DNA from: Rhizobium phaseoli
Lineage (GTDB): Bacteria > Pseudomonadota > Alphaproteobacteria > Rhizobiales > Rhizobiaceae
Assembly (NCBI RefSeq): GCF_003985125.1
Contig: NZ_ML133571.1
Location: 248,001 to 312,000 of the forward strand
DNA length: 64,000 bases
Direction of reading: 5' to 3'
Below, piece after piece: positions 31,528 through 39,895 of the stretch. The stretch's first letter is position 1. Each line of letters opens with the position of its first letter. Below the pieces are notes generated by a model. The model searched no databases, had not been told where the DNA came from, and saw nothing but the letters and a program-made list of their open reading frames with translations. The position numbers were made by a program, and so were the translations under genes.

Positions 31528-31709
31528 TGGATCTCGGCAGGTTCGACTTCCATCGCGACGCCTATCTTAGATACCATCAATCCAGGCGCGACGCTTCCCC
31601 ATTTGGCCCGGACGGTCTGAGCTTTCCAATTTTCGTCTTTCATGCGAAAAAGCGCTCGCAGCCGACGACGATCTATTAGACGCCCCGGCCACCAGAGTGG
31701 AGACCAAAC

Positions 31710-32279
31710 ATGGGTGTGACTAAGATCGCTATAGGCGCAATACTGCTGGGCACCATTCACCCCGTTTCAGCTTTTGCGGTAAACGCCGAACACGCGACGG
31801 CAGCGGGTCCTCTAGCGAATCATGACGATGCGGTCATCAATACGTTTCAGGTGATGTGCACGCTTGAGCCCGAAAATTTTGAACGTATCAGCGCCACAGC
31901 GCAGGCGATGTCCATGCGGAAGTCAACGGATAAGACGGAAAAGCAAACTGCAGACATCACGCGTCATGTCGAAGTCTTTGAAGGAACTCTCACCACTGGT
32001 CGCTTCAGCTTGCTTCTCGAGAAGATCAGCGGTCCCGCTATCAACGCCACAAACTGCGGAGTGGCATCAAATACACAGGACAAACGCGCATTTTTTGATG
32101 ACATGGTCAGAACTCTTCACCTGAGCCAGAGCGGCTCCACACGAACCAGCCTAAATGGCAATCCGCTGACAACGTGGGACGATGTTTACGGCCCTCACAC
32201 ATTTCTCGATTTCACAGATCTCAGGGGGAGCAATGGCGTTCTGGTCCAGTTGTTGGATGCGCCAGCGAAACCTGAATAG
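31710..32279 (+). CDS. Secreted hypothetical protein
   Basis: A 189-residue precursor with a signal peptide (MGVTKIAIGAILLGTIHPVS, cleavage near AFAVN). The mature domain has VINTFQVMCTLEPENFERIS, two conserved-looking cysteines (MC and NC) and strands near the end (HTFLDFTDLR). GC is lower than in its neighbours, suggesting recent acquisition. I do not recognise a family. Confidence 0.65.
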   Translation: MGVTKIAIGAILLGTIHPVSAFAVNAEHATAAGPLANHDDAVINTFQVMCTLEPENFERISATAQAMSMRKSTDKTEKQTADITRHVEVFEGTLTTGRFSLLLEKISGPAINATNCGVASNTQDKRAFFDDMVRTLHLSQSGSTRTSLNGNPLTTWDDVYGPHTFLDFTDLRGSNGVLVQLLDAPAKPE

Positions 32280-32287
32280 CCCTGATC

Positions 32288-32322
32288 ACAAAAAAGCCGC
32301 CGGGCCAATGGCCACGGCGGCG
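32288..32322 (-). terminator. Terminator after the peroxiredoxin gene
   Basis: On the minus strand GCCGCCG pairs with CGGCGGC across a TGGCCATTGGCC loop that can itself pair, followed by TTTTTT. It also serves the end of the convergent 31710 gene only weakly. Confidence 0.85.
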
Positions 32323-32338
32323 GGCTTCACAGCAGCGA

Positions 32339-32998
32339 TCAGGCCGACGGCTGCTTCGTCTTTCTCAGATACGGCAGCACCGTATCGAAGGAGCCGAAGC
32401 GCGTGATCGCGTCTTCGTTGGACACCGCGGCGGTGATGATGACGTCCTCGCCCTGATTCCAGTTCGCCGGCGTCGCCACCTGGTGCTTTGCCGTCAGCTG
32501 GATGGAATCGATGGCGCGCAGGATCTCGTTGAAATTCCGGCCGGTCGTCATCGGGTAGGTCAGGATCAGCTTGATCTTCTTGTCAGGGCCGATGATGAAA
32601 ACCGAACGCACCGTCGCGTTGTCGGCAGGCGTGCGGCCTTCCGAGCTCTCGCCGGCGCCGGCCGGCAGCATGTCGTAGAGCTTGGCGACCTTGAGATCCT
32701 TGTCGCCGATCAGCGGATATTCGACGTCGAAGCCGGTAGCCGTCTTGATGTCGCCCTTCCACTTGGCATGGCTTTCCACAGGATCGACGGAGATACCGAT
32801 GATCTTGGCGCCACGCTTGGAAAATTCGCCCGCCAGGCCGGCCATGGCGCCGAGCTCGGTGGTGCAGACGGGCGTGAAATTCTTCGGGTGCGAGAACAGA
32901 ACCGCCCAGCCATTGCCGATCCAGTCATGGAAGCTGATCGGTCCCTGCGTGGTGTCGGCAGTAAAATCGGGGGCAATATCGTTGATACGCAAGCTCAT
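32339..32998 (-). CDS. 1-Cys peroxiredoxin
   Basis: The 219-residue cytoplasmic enzyme reduces hydrogen peroxide and organic peroxides. The peroxidatic Cys45 lies in FTPVCTTELG, and the 1-Cys (Prdx6/LsfA) type is shown by the long C-terminal extension with PYLRKTKQ and by the absence of a resolving Cys. The family block YPMTTGRNFNEILRAIDSIQ is present. It has its own terminator. GGAGGG lies before the start. Confidence 0.95.
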   Translation of the reverse strand: MSLRINDIAPDFTADTTQGPISFHDWIGNGWAVLFSHPKNFTPVCTTELGAMAGLAGEFSKRGAKIIGISVDPVESHAKWKGDIKTATGFDVEYPLIGDKDLKVAKLYDMLPAGAGESSEGRTPADNATVRSVFIIGPDKKIKLILTYPMTTGRNFNEILRAIDSIQLTAKHQVATPANWNQGEDVIITAAVSNEDAITRFGSFDTVLPYLRKTKQPSA

Positions 32999-32999
32999 G

Positions 33000-33466
33000 G
33001 TCGGCCCTCCAAAGCCTTGTGTTAAATGTCGTTCATCTCAAATCGAGGGCATGGAACCCGTCCGCCGGAAGCGGTCGCGAGATTACGATGATCAGGATCG
33101 CGCCCGCCCACAGTAACAGCTTCCCATCCCAGGATTTTAACTAGGTTATATATCACGATAACCGAAGGCATGCTCTTTCGATTTCCGGCCCGGCGCCGCA
33201 TTATTTTTTCCCGCGGGCGCACAATGAAAGGGGTCAAAGCAGGCGCAACCGCCGCCCGCGCTCAGTCAGCCTGGATGATTTGATCCTGTCGAGGCCGCTG
33301 ACAGCAGGCGAAATCGTCCTGGACGCCTTGAGCACCCTTCTGCCATTCAAAAACTTCCACGGTCTCATCGACTACTTCCAAAGATGACCGTATCGACGCC
33401 AGCCTTGGATAGGCTTAGAATGCGTGTGGCTATACTGCGCCCGAAAGCGGCAGTTTGATCATTTTT
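33000..33466. other. Spacer between peroxiredoxin and nasT
   Basis: No convincing gene is seen. An open frame without a good start ends at 33387 (its C-terminus reads LSTLLPFKNFHGLIDYFQR) and may be a gene fragment. Confidence 0.4.
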
Positions 33467-33488
33467 TGTGCATATTTATTTATGCACA
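33467..33488. promoter_or_regulatory. Palindrome upstream of nasT
   Basis: TGTGCATA, six bases (TTTATT), TATGCACA: a perfect 8-bp inverted repeat 43 bases upstream of the nasT start. The TGCA cores resemble NtrC half-sites, but the spacing is not the usual one. Confidence 0.5.
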
Positions 33489-33530
33489 CTTTTCAGGCGG
33501 GCGCGCTTGCCAAAATTGCTGCAGTGCGTC

Positions 33531-34130
33531 ATGAATATAGCAATGACGCATCTCGATCTGACGATTCTGGTCATCGACGAAAATGCCATTCGCGCCTCGA
33601 TCATCGAAGAAGGGCTGCGCGAGGCAGGGCATGCGCGCGTCACCGTGGTGCATGAGGTCAACGGCATCGCGCGCACCATCGAAACGCTTATGCCCGATGT
33701 GATCATCATCGATATCGAAAACCCCAACCGCGACATGATGGAGCATCTGTTCCAGCTGACGCGCACGGTCAGCCGGCCGATCGCCATGTTCGTCGATCGC
33801 TCCGACACGGCCTCGATCGAGGCTGCGGTCGATGCCGGCGTCTCGGCCTATATCGTCGACGGATTGAAGAAGGAACGCGTCAAACCGATCCTCGACATGG
33901 CCGTCAGCCGCTTCAATGCCTTCAGCCGATTGCGGCGGGAGCTTGCCGATGCCCGTTCGGCGTTGGAGGAGCGCAAGCTCATCGAGCGCGCCAAGGGCAT
34001 ATTGATGAAGAAACGCGGCCTGAGCGAGGAAGAGGCCTTCGCCCTGCTACGCCAGACTGCGATGAACGAAAAGAAGAAGATGTCGGAAATCGCCCAAAGC
34101 GTTGTCACCGCCGCGGGACTTTTGATGTGA
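33531..34130 (+). CDS. nasT: NasT antiterminator (receiver-ANTAR)
   Basis: The 199-residue protein (or 195 from ATG 33543) has an N-terminal receiver-like domain (LTILVIDENAIRASIIEEGL, DVIIIDIENP) and a C-terminal ANTAR RNA-binding domain (ERKLIERAKGILMKKRGLSE, EAFALLRQTAMNEKKKMSEI). NasT binds paired hexaloop hairpins in the leader RNA and prevents termination of the nitrate-assimilation operon. It is held inactive by NasS when nitrate is absent. Its target leader is found at 35637-35795 in this window. There is no clear ribosome site, so the exact start is uncertain. Confidence 0.95.
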   Translation: MNIAMTHLDLTILVIDENAIRASIIEEGLREAGHARVTVVHEVNGIARTIETLMPDVIIIDIENPNRDMMEHLFQLTRTVSRPIAMFVDRSDTASIEAAVDAGVSAYIVDGLKKERVKPILDMAVSRFNAFSRLRRELADARSALEERKLIERAKGILMKKRGLSEEEAFALLRQTAMNEKKKMSEIAQSVVTAAGLLM

Positions 34131-34173
34131 TGGCGAGCGGCCTCCTAAATTTCCGGAGGAAACCGGAGTGGAC

Positions 34174-35451
34174 ATGATCACGAAGACCGCCAGTTCCAGC
34201 GGCGGGCTGCCTTCGCCCGCGCATATCAACAATGAAGGCCCGAAAGTGCTGCGGGCCGGCTTCATTCCGCTCGTCGACGCATCGGTACTGATCGCGGCAG
34301 CGGAATTCGGCTTCGCGCAGAAGGAAGGCCTGACGCTCGATCTCGTCAAGGACGTCTCCTGGGCGAATGTGCGCGACCGCCTGGCATTCCGCCAATTCGA
34401 TATCGCCCACATGCTATCGCCGATGCCGGTCGCCTCCATGCTCGGCCTCGGCTCCAATCCCTCGCCGACGATCACACCGTTTTCGCTGGGGCGCGGCGGC
34501 AATGCGATCACGCTGTCGACGCGGCTCTTCGACCGGATGCGGGATGACGCCGGGCTGCCGGAAACGGCAAGCGCACTGGATAACGCCTATGCTCTGGCAA
34601 AAACGATCGCGGCGACAAAGGCACGCGGCGAGCCGCTGCCGACCTTCGGGGTCACCTATCCCTTCTCCTCGCATAATTACGAATTCCGCTACTGGCTGGC
34701 GGCCGGCGGCATCGATCCCGACAAGGACGTCAAACTTGTCGTCGTGCCGCCGCCGCTGACATCGGATGCGCTGGCAGCCGGGGCGATCGACGGCTTCTGC
34801 GTCGGTGCGCCCTGGAACATGGTCGCCTCGGAGCGCGGTCTCGGCCGCATCGTTGCCGCCAAACAGGATATCTGGCCGTCGGCGCCGGAAAAGGTGATCG
34901 GCATGCGGCCGGATTGGGCGGAAAGTCATCCGGAGACTGTTTCCCGGCTGATCGTGGCGCTCGACGCGGCAGCCCGCTGGTGCGACCTGCCGGACAATCA
35001 CGACGCGCTGGCCGCCGCCCTTGCCGATCCACGTTATATTGCTGCTCCCGTCGATATCATTCGCCGCGTTCTCGCCGGCGAATTCAGCCTCGATGCTAGA
35101 GGAAACCGGCGCATCATCGCCGATTATTTCCAGTTTCATTCCGGCTTCGCCAATTATCCCCGCCCGAGCCACGCGCTTTGGATCTACAGCCAGATGATGC
35201 GCTGGGGGCAGGCCGAGGCAAGCCTGAACAAGGCGCGGGCCGCGGCCTCCGCCTACCGCCCGGACCTCTACCGCACGGCTCTCGGCGAGGCCAACGCACC
35301 TGGTGACGCCGATATCCGCATCGAAGGCAATGACGAAGGCGACCGCTTCATGGACGGCCACGTCTTCGATCCGACCGACCTGCCGGATTATGTGGCAAGC
35401 TTTGCCGTCAAAAGCGCCCTGCCCTTCGCTCCCCACAGCGATGAGATCTGA
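34174..35451 (+). CDS. nasS: NasS nitrate sensor
   Basis: This 425-residue protein resembles the periplasmic NrtA nitrate-binding proteins (VLRAGFIPLVDASVLIAAAE, ANVRDRLAFRQFDIAHMLSP, TPFSLGRGGNAITLS) but has no signal peptide. That is the hallmark of the cytoplasmic sensor NasS, which binds nitrate and releases NasT. GTG 34168 is an alternative start; a GGAG lies before each. It follows nasT by about 40 bases, so the two are co-transcribed. The gene ends 160 bases upstream of the sigma-54 promoter of its target operon. Confidence 0.93.
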   Translation: MITKTASSSGGLPSPAHINNEGPKVLRAGFIPLVDASVLIAAAEFGFAQKEGLTLDLVKDVSWANVRDRLAFRQFDIAHMLSPMPVASMLGLGSNPSPTITPFSLGRGGNAITLSTRLFDRMRDDAGLPETASALDNAYALAKTIAATKARGEPLPTFGVTYPFSSHNYEFRYWLAAGGIDPDKDVKLVVVPPPLTSDALAAGAIDGFCVGAPWNMVASERGLGRIVAAKQDIWPSAPEKVIGMRPDWAESHPETVSRLIVALDAAARWCDLPDNHDALAAALADPRYIAAPVDIIRRVLAGEFSLDARGNRRIIADYFQFHSGFANYPRPSHALWIYSQMMRWGQAEASLNKARAAASAYRPDLYRTALGEANAPGDADIRIEGNDEGDRFMDGHVFDPTDLPDYVASFAVKSALPFAPHSDEI

Positions 35452-35519
35452 TCCATGCCGGCCTGCACAAAACGCCAGCAAAGTTCGATGCCCGCCGTCA
35501 CCGCAACGCACAAAAGATT

Positions 35520-35551
35520 TGCACGTTTTTTGACAGCTGCAAAAACGTGCA
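35520..35551. promoter_or_regulatory. Upstream palindrome of the nitrate operon
   Basis: TGCACGTTTTT (35520-35530) and AAAAACGTGCA (35541-35551) are perfect 11-bp inverted copies around 10 bases. The TGCAC ends fit NtrC half-sites, and the site lies about 60-90 bases upstream of the sigma-54 promoter, the normal position for an enhancer. Confidence 0.6.
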
Positions 35552-35610
35552 GATGGCGGCCTTCTGCAAATTATCTTTATTTTCAACAACTTAAAGAAAA
35601 TCCTCTAAAC

Positions 35611-35626
35611 TGGCACGCAGTTTGCA
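35611..35626 (+). promoter_or_regulatory. Sigma-54 promoter of the nitrate operon
   Basis: TGGCACG-CAGT-TTGCA matches the RpoN consensus TGGCACG-N4-TTGCW exactly. Transcription would start near 35637, just before the first leader hairpin. Confidence 0.9.
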
Positions 35627-35636
35627 AGGCTATTAT

Positions 35637-35795
35637 CGCACAGATCAATGGCGATCAGCGCAGTGTGTGGGCGCAATAGGCGCTCGCAGAAGACCAAGAA
35701 TTCGGCGTCCAATGGCGGGCGCCACCAGCAAAGCCGCTGATCAGGATATTTCGCGCACCTCGTGCAGCGCAGCCTGACCAGCGGCTTTTTGTTTT
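35637..35795 (+). promoter_or_regulatory. NasT-responsive leader RNA with attenuator
   Basis: Hairpin P1 has stem GATC/GATC and loop AATGGC (35643-35656). Hairpin P2 has stem GGCGTCC/GGGCGCC and the same loop AATGGC (35704-35723). A1 and G4 of each loop match the ANTAR target rule. Between them is a 9-bp linker hairpin (35666-35688). A 16-bp terminator stem (35730-35745 with 35773-35788, one mismatch) follows, with TTGTTTTT. Confidence 0.88.
35730..35795 (+). terminator. Leader attenuator terminator
   Basis: AAAGCCGCTG and CAGCGGCTTT pair, extended by TCAGG/CCTGA, with an inner hairpin in the loop. A TTGTTTTT tail follows. It lies 50 bases before narK and would be bypassed when NasT is bound. 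Confidence 0.88.
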
Positions 35796-35844
35796 TAACC
35801 CCCAGCGATGGATCGGCGCGACCTTGTCGGGCCACGGAGAAGCC

Positions 35845-37086
35845 ATGTCTGTCATCGAGAAAGTGCAGCCCATGTCCGCCGGCGAACCAGCCAAAGCATT
35901 GTGGATCTCCACGGTTGCCTTCACCCTCTGTTTCGCCGTCTGGACGATCTTTGCGATCATCGGCATCCGCATCAAACAGGAGCTCAACCTCAACGAGGCC
36001 GAGTTCGGATTGCTGGTCGGCACACCGGTTCTGACCGGTTCGCTCGTGCGCATCGTCCTCGGCATCTGGACGGGGCGTTACGGCGGCCGTCTCGTTTACA
36101 CGCTGACAATGCTTGCCGCCGCAGTGGCAACCTTCCTGCTCTCCTACGCTCACACCTATACGCAGATGCTGATCGCCGGCCTCGGCGTCGGGCTTGCCGG
36201 CGGCTCTTTCGCGGTCGGCGTCGCCTATGTCTCGCCCTTCTTCCCCGCGGAGAAGCAGGGAACGGCGCTCGGCATCTTCGGTGCCGGCAATGTCGGCGCG
36301 GCTGTCACCAAATTCGCCGCTCCCTTCGTGCTGCTCGCCTGGGGCTGGCAGGCGGTTGCGGAAATCTGGGCCGTCTGTCTGGCGCTGATGGCTATCGTCT
36401 TCTGGTTCACCACGACTGACGATCCGGCCTTCCGTCTGCGCCGCGAGCGCGGCGTCGCCTCCAAGAGCCTCGCCCAGGAATTCGCACCGCTGCAGAACGT
36501 CCAGGTCTGGCGCTTCTCGCTCTACTATTTCTTCGCCTTCGGCGGCTTCGTCGCCCTGTCGCTGTGGCTGCCGCGCTACCTGGTCGGCGTCTACGGCTTC
36601 AACCTCGAAACTGCCGGCATGATCGCGGCGGCCTACTCGATCCCGGGCAGCATCTTCCGCGCCTTCGGCGGTGTGCTGTCGGATAAGAAGGGTGCACGCA
36701 GCGTCATGTATGCGATGTTTGCCGTCTCGGCCGTGGCCACCCTCATCCTGTCGCTGCCGGCCGCGACCATCACACCTGTGATCTTCATCGTCGTCATCTT
36801 CGTGCTCGGCTTCTTCATGAGCCTCGGCAAGGCCGCCGTCTATAAGCACATTCCGGCCTATTATCCCGACAGCGTCGGCGCCGTCGGCGGCATCGTCGGC
36901 ATGATGGGCGGTCTCGGCGGCTTCATCCTGCCGATCGCCTTCGGCCTCCTCAAGGACATGACCGGCCTCTGGTCCAGCTGCTTCCTGCTGCTTTTCGCAA
37001 TCGTCGCGATCTCGCTTATCTGGATGCACCTGTCCGTCAAGCAACTGTCGCGTCAAGGGCACTCGGCGCCCGTGGCTGCAACCTAA
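35845..37086 (+). CDS. Nitrate/nitrite transporter, NarK type
   Basis: A 413-residue major facilitator protein with about 12 membrane helices. The nitrate signature glycines are seen in GLGVGLAGGSFAVGVAYVSP and GIFGAGNVGAAVTKFAAP. PGSIFRAFGGVLSDKKGARS matches the second-half MFS motif. It imports nitrate and may export nitrite. GGAGAAGCC lies before ATG 35845. It is the first gene of the operon behind the leader and precedes nirB by 18 bases. Confidence 0.92.
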   Translation: MSVIEKVQPMSAGEPAKALWISTVAFTLCFAVWTIFAIIGIRIKQELNLNEAEFGLLVGTPVLTGSLVRIVLGIWTGRYGGRLVYTLTMLAAAVATFLLSYAHTYTQMLIAGLGVGLAGGSFAVGVAYVSPFFPAEKQGTALGIFGAGNVGAAVTKFAAPFVLLAWGWQAVAEIWAVCLALMAIVFWFTTTDDPAFRLRRERGVASKSLAQEFAPLQNVQVWRFSLYYFFAFGGFVALSLWLPRYLVGVYGFNLETAGMIAAAYSIPGSIFRAFGGVLSDKKGARSVMYAMFAVSAVATLILSLPAATITPVIFIVVIFVLGFFMSLGKAAVYKHIPAYYPDSVGAVGGIVGMMGGLGGFILPIAFGLLKDMTGLWSSCFLLLFAIVAISLIWMHLSVKQLSRQGHSAPVAAT

Positions 37087-37104
37087 TCCAAGGGACTTGA
37101 ACGT

Positions 37105-39555
37105 ATGACCGAAAAACTCGTCATCATCGGCAATGGCATGGCGCCCGGGCGCATGCTGGAGCACCTCTTCGAACGGGCGCCCGGACGCTATGAAGTCACG
37201 ATCTTCAATGCCGAGCCGCGCGTAAATTACGACCGTATCATGCTGTCGCCGGTCCTCTCGGGCGAGAAGGACTACGAGCAGATCATCATTCACGGTGACG
37301 GCTGGTACATCAAGCATGGCATCATGCTCTACAAGGGCCACAAGATCATCAACATCGATCGTGATGCCAAGACGGTCACCTCCGACCATGGCGTTACTGA
37401 AAGTTATGACAAGCTGGTGATCGCCACCGGCTCCGTGCCCTTCATCATCCCGGTGCCCGGCAAGGATCTGCCCGGCGTCATCACCTATCGCGATCTCGAC
37501 GACGTGCAGGCCATGCTGCTTGCCGCCCAGTCGCGCGAAAAGGCGGTCGTCATCGGCGGCGGTCTGCTTGGTCTCGAAGCGGCGGCCGGCCTCGCCCAGC
37601 GCGGCATGGACGTCACCGTTCTGCACGTCATGCCGACGCTGATGGAGCGCCAGCTCGATCCCGCCGCCGGTTATCTCCTGCAGAAGGCGGTCGAGGAACG
37701 CGGCATCAAGGTCATCTGCAAGGCCAATACCAAGGCGATCATCGGCAATGGCAAGGTCGAAGGCATCGAACTCGACGACGGCCGCATCATCCCGGCAACC
37801 CTCGTCGTCATGGCCGTCGGCATTCGTCCGAGCGTCGGCCTGGCGAAGGACGCCGGCCTTGCGGTCAATCGCGGCATCGTCGTCGATGCCGGCATGCAGA
37901 CCTCGGACGGCGATATCTTTGCGCTCGGCGAATGCGCCGAGGTGGGCGGCATGGTCTACGGCCTCGTCGCGCCTCTTTACGAGATGGCCCGCATTGCCGC
38001 GGCACATCTGTCGGACGACCGCACGCCTGCATTCGTGCATGCGGACACGCCGACCAAGCTGAAGGTTACCGGCATCGAACTCTATTCGCTCGGCGATTTC
38101 GCCGACGGCGATGACCGCGAGGAGATCGTGCTGCGCGATGCCAGCGCCGGCGTCTACAAGCGCCTCGTGCTGAAAGACAACAAGATCATCGGCACGGTGC
38201 TGTACGGCGAGACCGCCGACGGCGCCTGGTTCAATGATCTGAAGAAGAAAGCGACCGATATTTCGGAGATGCGCGAGACGCTGATCTTCGGTCAGGCCTA
38301 CCAGGGAGGGTCGCCGCTGGACCCTATGGCGGCCGTTGCAGCCTTGCCGGATGACGCGGAAATCTGTGGCTGCAACGGCGTATGCAAGGGCAAGATTGCC
38401 TCGACGATCACGAGCAAGGGGCTGACGTCGCTCGACGACGTGCGCGCCCATACCAAGGCCTCCGCCTCCTGCGGCTCCTGCACCGGCCTCGTCGAACAAC
38501 TCATGGCGCTAACGCTCGGCGACGGCTACAATCCGGCCGCCGTTCAGCCGATGTGCACCTGCACCGAACTCGGCCATGACGACGTTCGCCGCCTGATCAA
38601 GGCAAAGGGTCTAAAGAGCATTCCCGCCGTCATGCAGGAATTGGAATGGAAGACCTCCTGCGGCTGCGCCAAGTGTCGCCCGGCGCTCAACTATTACCTC
38701 GTCTGTGACTGGCCGGACGAATATGCCGACGACTACCAGTCGCGTTTCATCAACGAGCGCGTGCACGCCAACATCCAGAAGGACGGCACCTACTCCGTCG
38801 TGCCGCGCATGTGGGGCGGCGTCACCAATTCGAACGAGCTGCGCGCCATCGCCGATGTCGTCGACAAGTTCGAAATCCCGATGGTCAAGGTCACGGGCGG
38901 CCAGCGCATCGACCTGCTCGGCATCGAGAAGGAAGACCTGCCCGCCGTCTGGGCCGATCTCGGCAAGGCCGGCTTCGTCTCCGGCCAGGCCTATGCCAAG
39001 GGCCTGCGTACGGTCAAAACCTGCGTCGGCTCCGACTGGTGCCGCTTCGGCACCCAGGATTCCACCGGCCTCGGCATCCGCATCGAGAAATTCATGTGGG
39101 GCTCATGGACGCCGGCCAAGCTGAAAATGGCCGTGTCCGGGTGCCCGCGCAATTGCGCCGAAGCAACCTGCAAGGATATCGGGGTGATCTGCGTGGATTC
39201 CGGTTTCGAAATCCATTTTGCCGGAGCGGCCGGTCTCGACATCAAGGGCACCGAGGTGCTCGGCTTGGTGAAGACCGAGGACGAGGCGCTGGAGCATATC
39301 GTGGCGCTGACGCAGATGTACCGCGAGCAGGCCCGCTATCTCGAGCGCATCTACAAATGGGCCAAGCGGGTCGGTCTGGATGAAATTCGCCGGCAGATCA
39401 TGGGCGATGCCGAAAAGCGCAAGGCCTATTACGACCGCTTCGTCTTCTCCCAGAAATTTGCCCAGGTCGATCCCTGGTCGGAGCGTGTTTCCGGCAAGGA
39501 CAAACACGAATTCAAGCCGATGGCGACGATCGGCTATCCACAGGCAGCCGAATAA
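37105..39555 (+). CDS. nirB: Assimilatory nitrite reductase large subunit
   Basis: An 816-residue NAD(P)H-dependent enzyme that reduces nitrite to ammonium. Order of domains: FAD/NAD(P) oxidoreductase (about 1-390, VIIGNGMAPGRMLE and VVIGGGLLGLEAAAGL), two BFD-type [2Fe-2S] segments (GCNGVCKGKI to CGSCTG, and CGCAKCRP), ferredoxin-like nitrite/sulfite reductase halves, and the siroheme/[4Fe-4S] ligands Cys640, Cys646, Cys680 and Cys684 (CVGSDWC, GCPRNC). All ligands are present. It is 10 bases ahead of nirD. Confidence 0.97.
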   Translation: MTEKLVIIGNGMAPGRMLEHLFERAPGRYEVTIFNAEPRVNYDRIMLSPVLSGEKDYEQIIIHGDGWYIKHGIMLYKGHKIINIDRDAKTVTSDHGVTESYDKLVIATGSVPFIIPVPGKDLPGVITYRDLDDVQAMLLAAQSREKAVVIGGGLLGLEAAAGLAQRGMDVTVLHVMPTLMERQLDPAAGYLLQKAVEERGIKVICKANTKAIIGNGKVEGIELDDGRIIPATLVVMAVGIRPSVGLAKDAGLAVNRGIVVDAGMQTSDGDIFALGECAEVGGMVYGLVAPLYEMARIAAAHLSDDRTPAFVHADTPTKLKVTGIELYSLGDFADGDDREEIVLRDASAGVYKRLVLKDNKIIGTVLYGETADGAWFNDLKKKATDISEMRETLIFGQAYQGGSPLDPMAAVAALPDDAEICGCNGVCKGKIASTITSKGLTSLDDVRAHTKASASCGSCTGLVEQLMALTLGDGYNPAAVQPMCTCTELGHDDVRRLIKAKGLKSIPAVMQELEWKTSCGCAKCRPALNYYLVCDWPDEYADDYQSRFINERVHANIQKDGTYSVVPRMWGGVTNSNELRAIADVVDKFEIPMVKVTGGQRIDLLGIEKEDLPAVWADLGKAGFVSGQAYAKGLRTVKTCVGSDWCRFGTQDSTGLGIRIEKFMWGSWTPAKLKMAVSGCPRNCAEATCKDIGVICVDSGFEIHFAGAAGLDIKGTEVLGLVKTEDEALEHIVALTQMYREQARYLERIYKWAKRVGLDEIRRQIMGDAEKRKAYYDRFVFSQKFAQVDPWSERVSGKDKHEFKPMATIGYPQAAE

Positions 39556-39565
39556 GGAGATGGAC

Positions 39566-39895
39566 ATGAACTGGATCGCAATCGGTGACATCTCCGATAT
39601 TCCCCTGCGCGGCGCACGCTGCGTGAAGACGCCGCAGGGCAAGATCGCCGTCTTCCGCACGGCCGAAAACGAGGTCTTCGCCATCGAGGATCACTGCCCG
39701 CATAAGGGCGGCCCGCTCTCCCAGGGCATCGTGCATGCCAAGGCGGTCACCTGCCCGCTGCACAACTGGGTGATCTCACTCGAAACCGGCAAGGCGCTCG
39801 GCGCCGACGAGGGCGAGGTACGGACCATACCGGTCCGCAATGAGGACGGCGCCCTGTTCATCGCGCTCGAAAGTCTGTTGATGGCGGCTGAATAA
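39566..39895 (+). CDS. nirD: Nitrite reductase small subunit, Rieske type
   Basis: This 109-residue partner of NirB has a Rieske fold with intact ligands Cys44-Pro-His46 and Cys63-Pro-Leu-His66 (DHCPHKGG and VTCPLHNW). E. coli NirD lacks the cluster, so this version probably carries electrons itself. Start ATG 39566 has AAGGAG six bases upstream; the ATG at 39560 is too close. Its stop shares a base with the nasA start (TAATG), so the genes are translationally coupled. Confidence 0.95.
   Translation: MNWIAIGDISDIPLRGARCVKTPQGKIAVFRTAENEVFAIEDHCPHKGGPLSQGIVHAKAVTCPLHNWVISLETGKALGADEGEVRTIPVRNEDGALFIALESLLMAAE

Noticed and set aside
33022..33237. 71-codon minus-strand frame upstream of the peroxiredoxin gene
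   Set aside because: It would overlap the promoter region of the peroxiredoxin gene, and its composition is not coding-like.
35605..38499. Minus-strand open frame of about 960 codons across the nitrate leader, narK and nirB
   Set aside because: It is antisense to a recognised RNA leader and two clear enzymes. The His/Asp-rich product without domains is typical of an antisense shadow.
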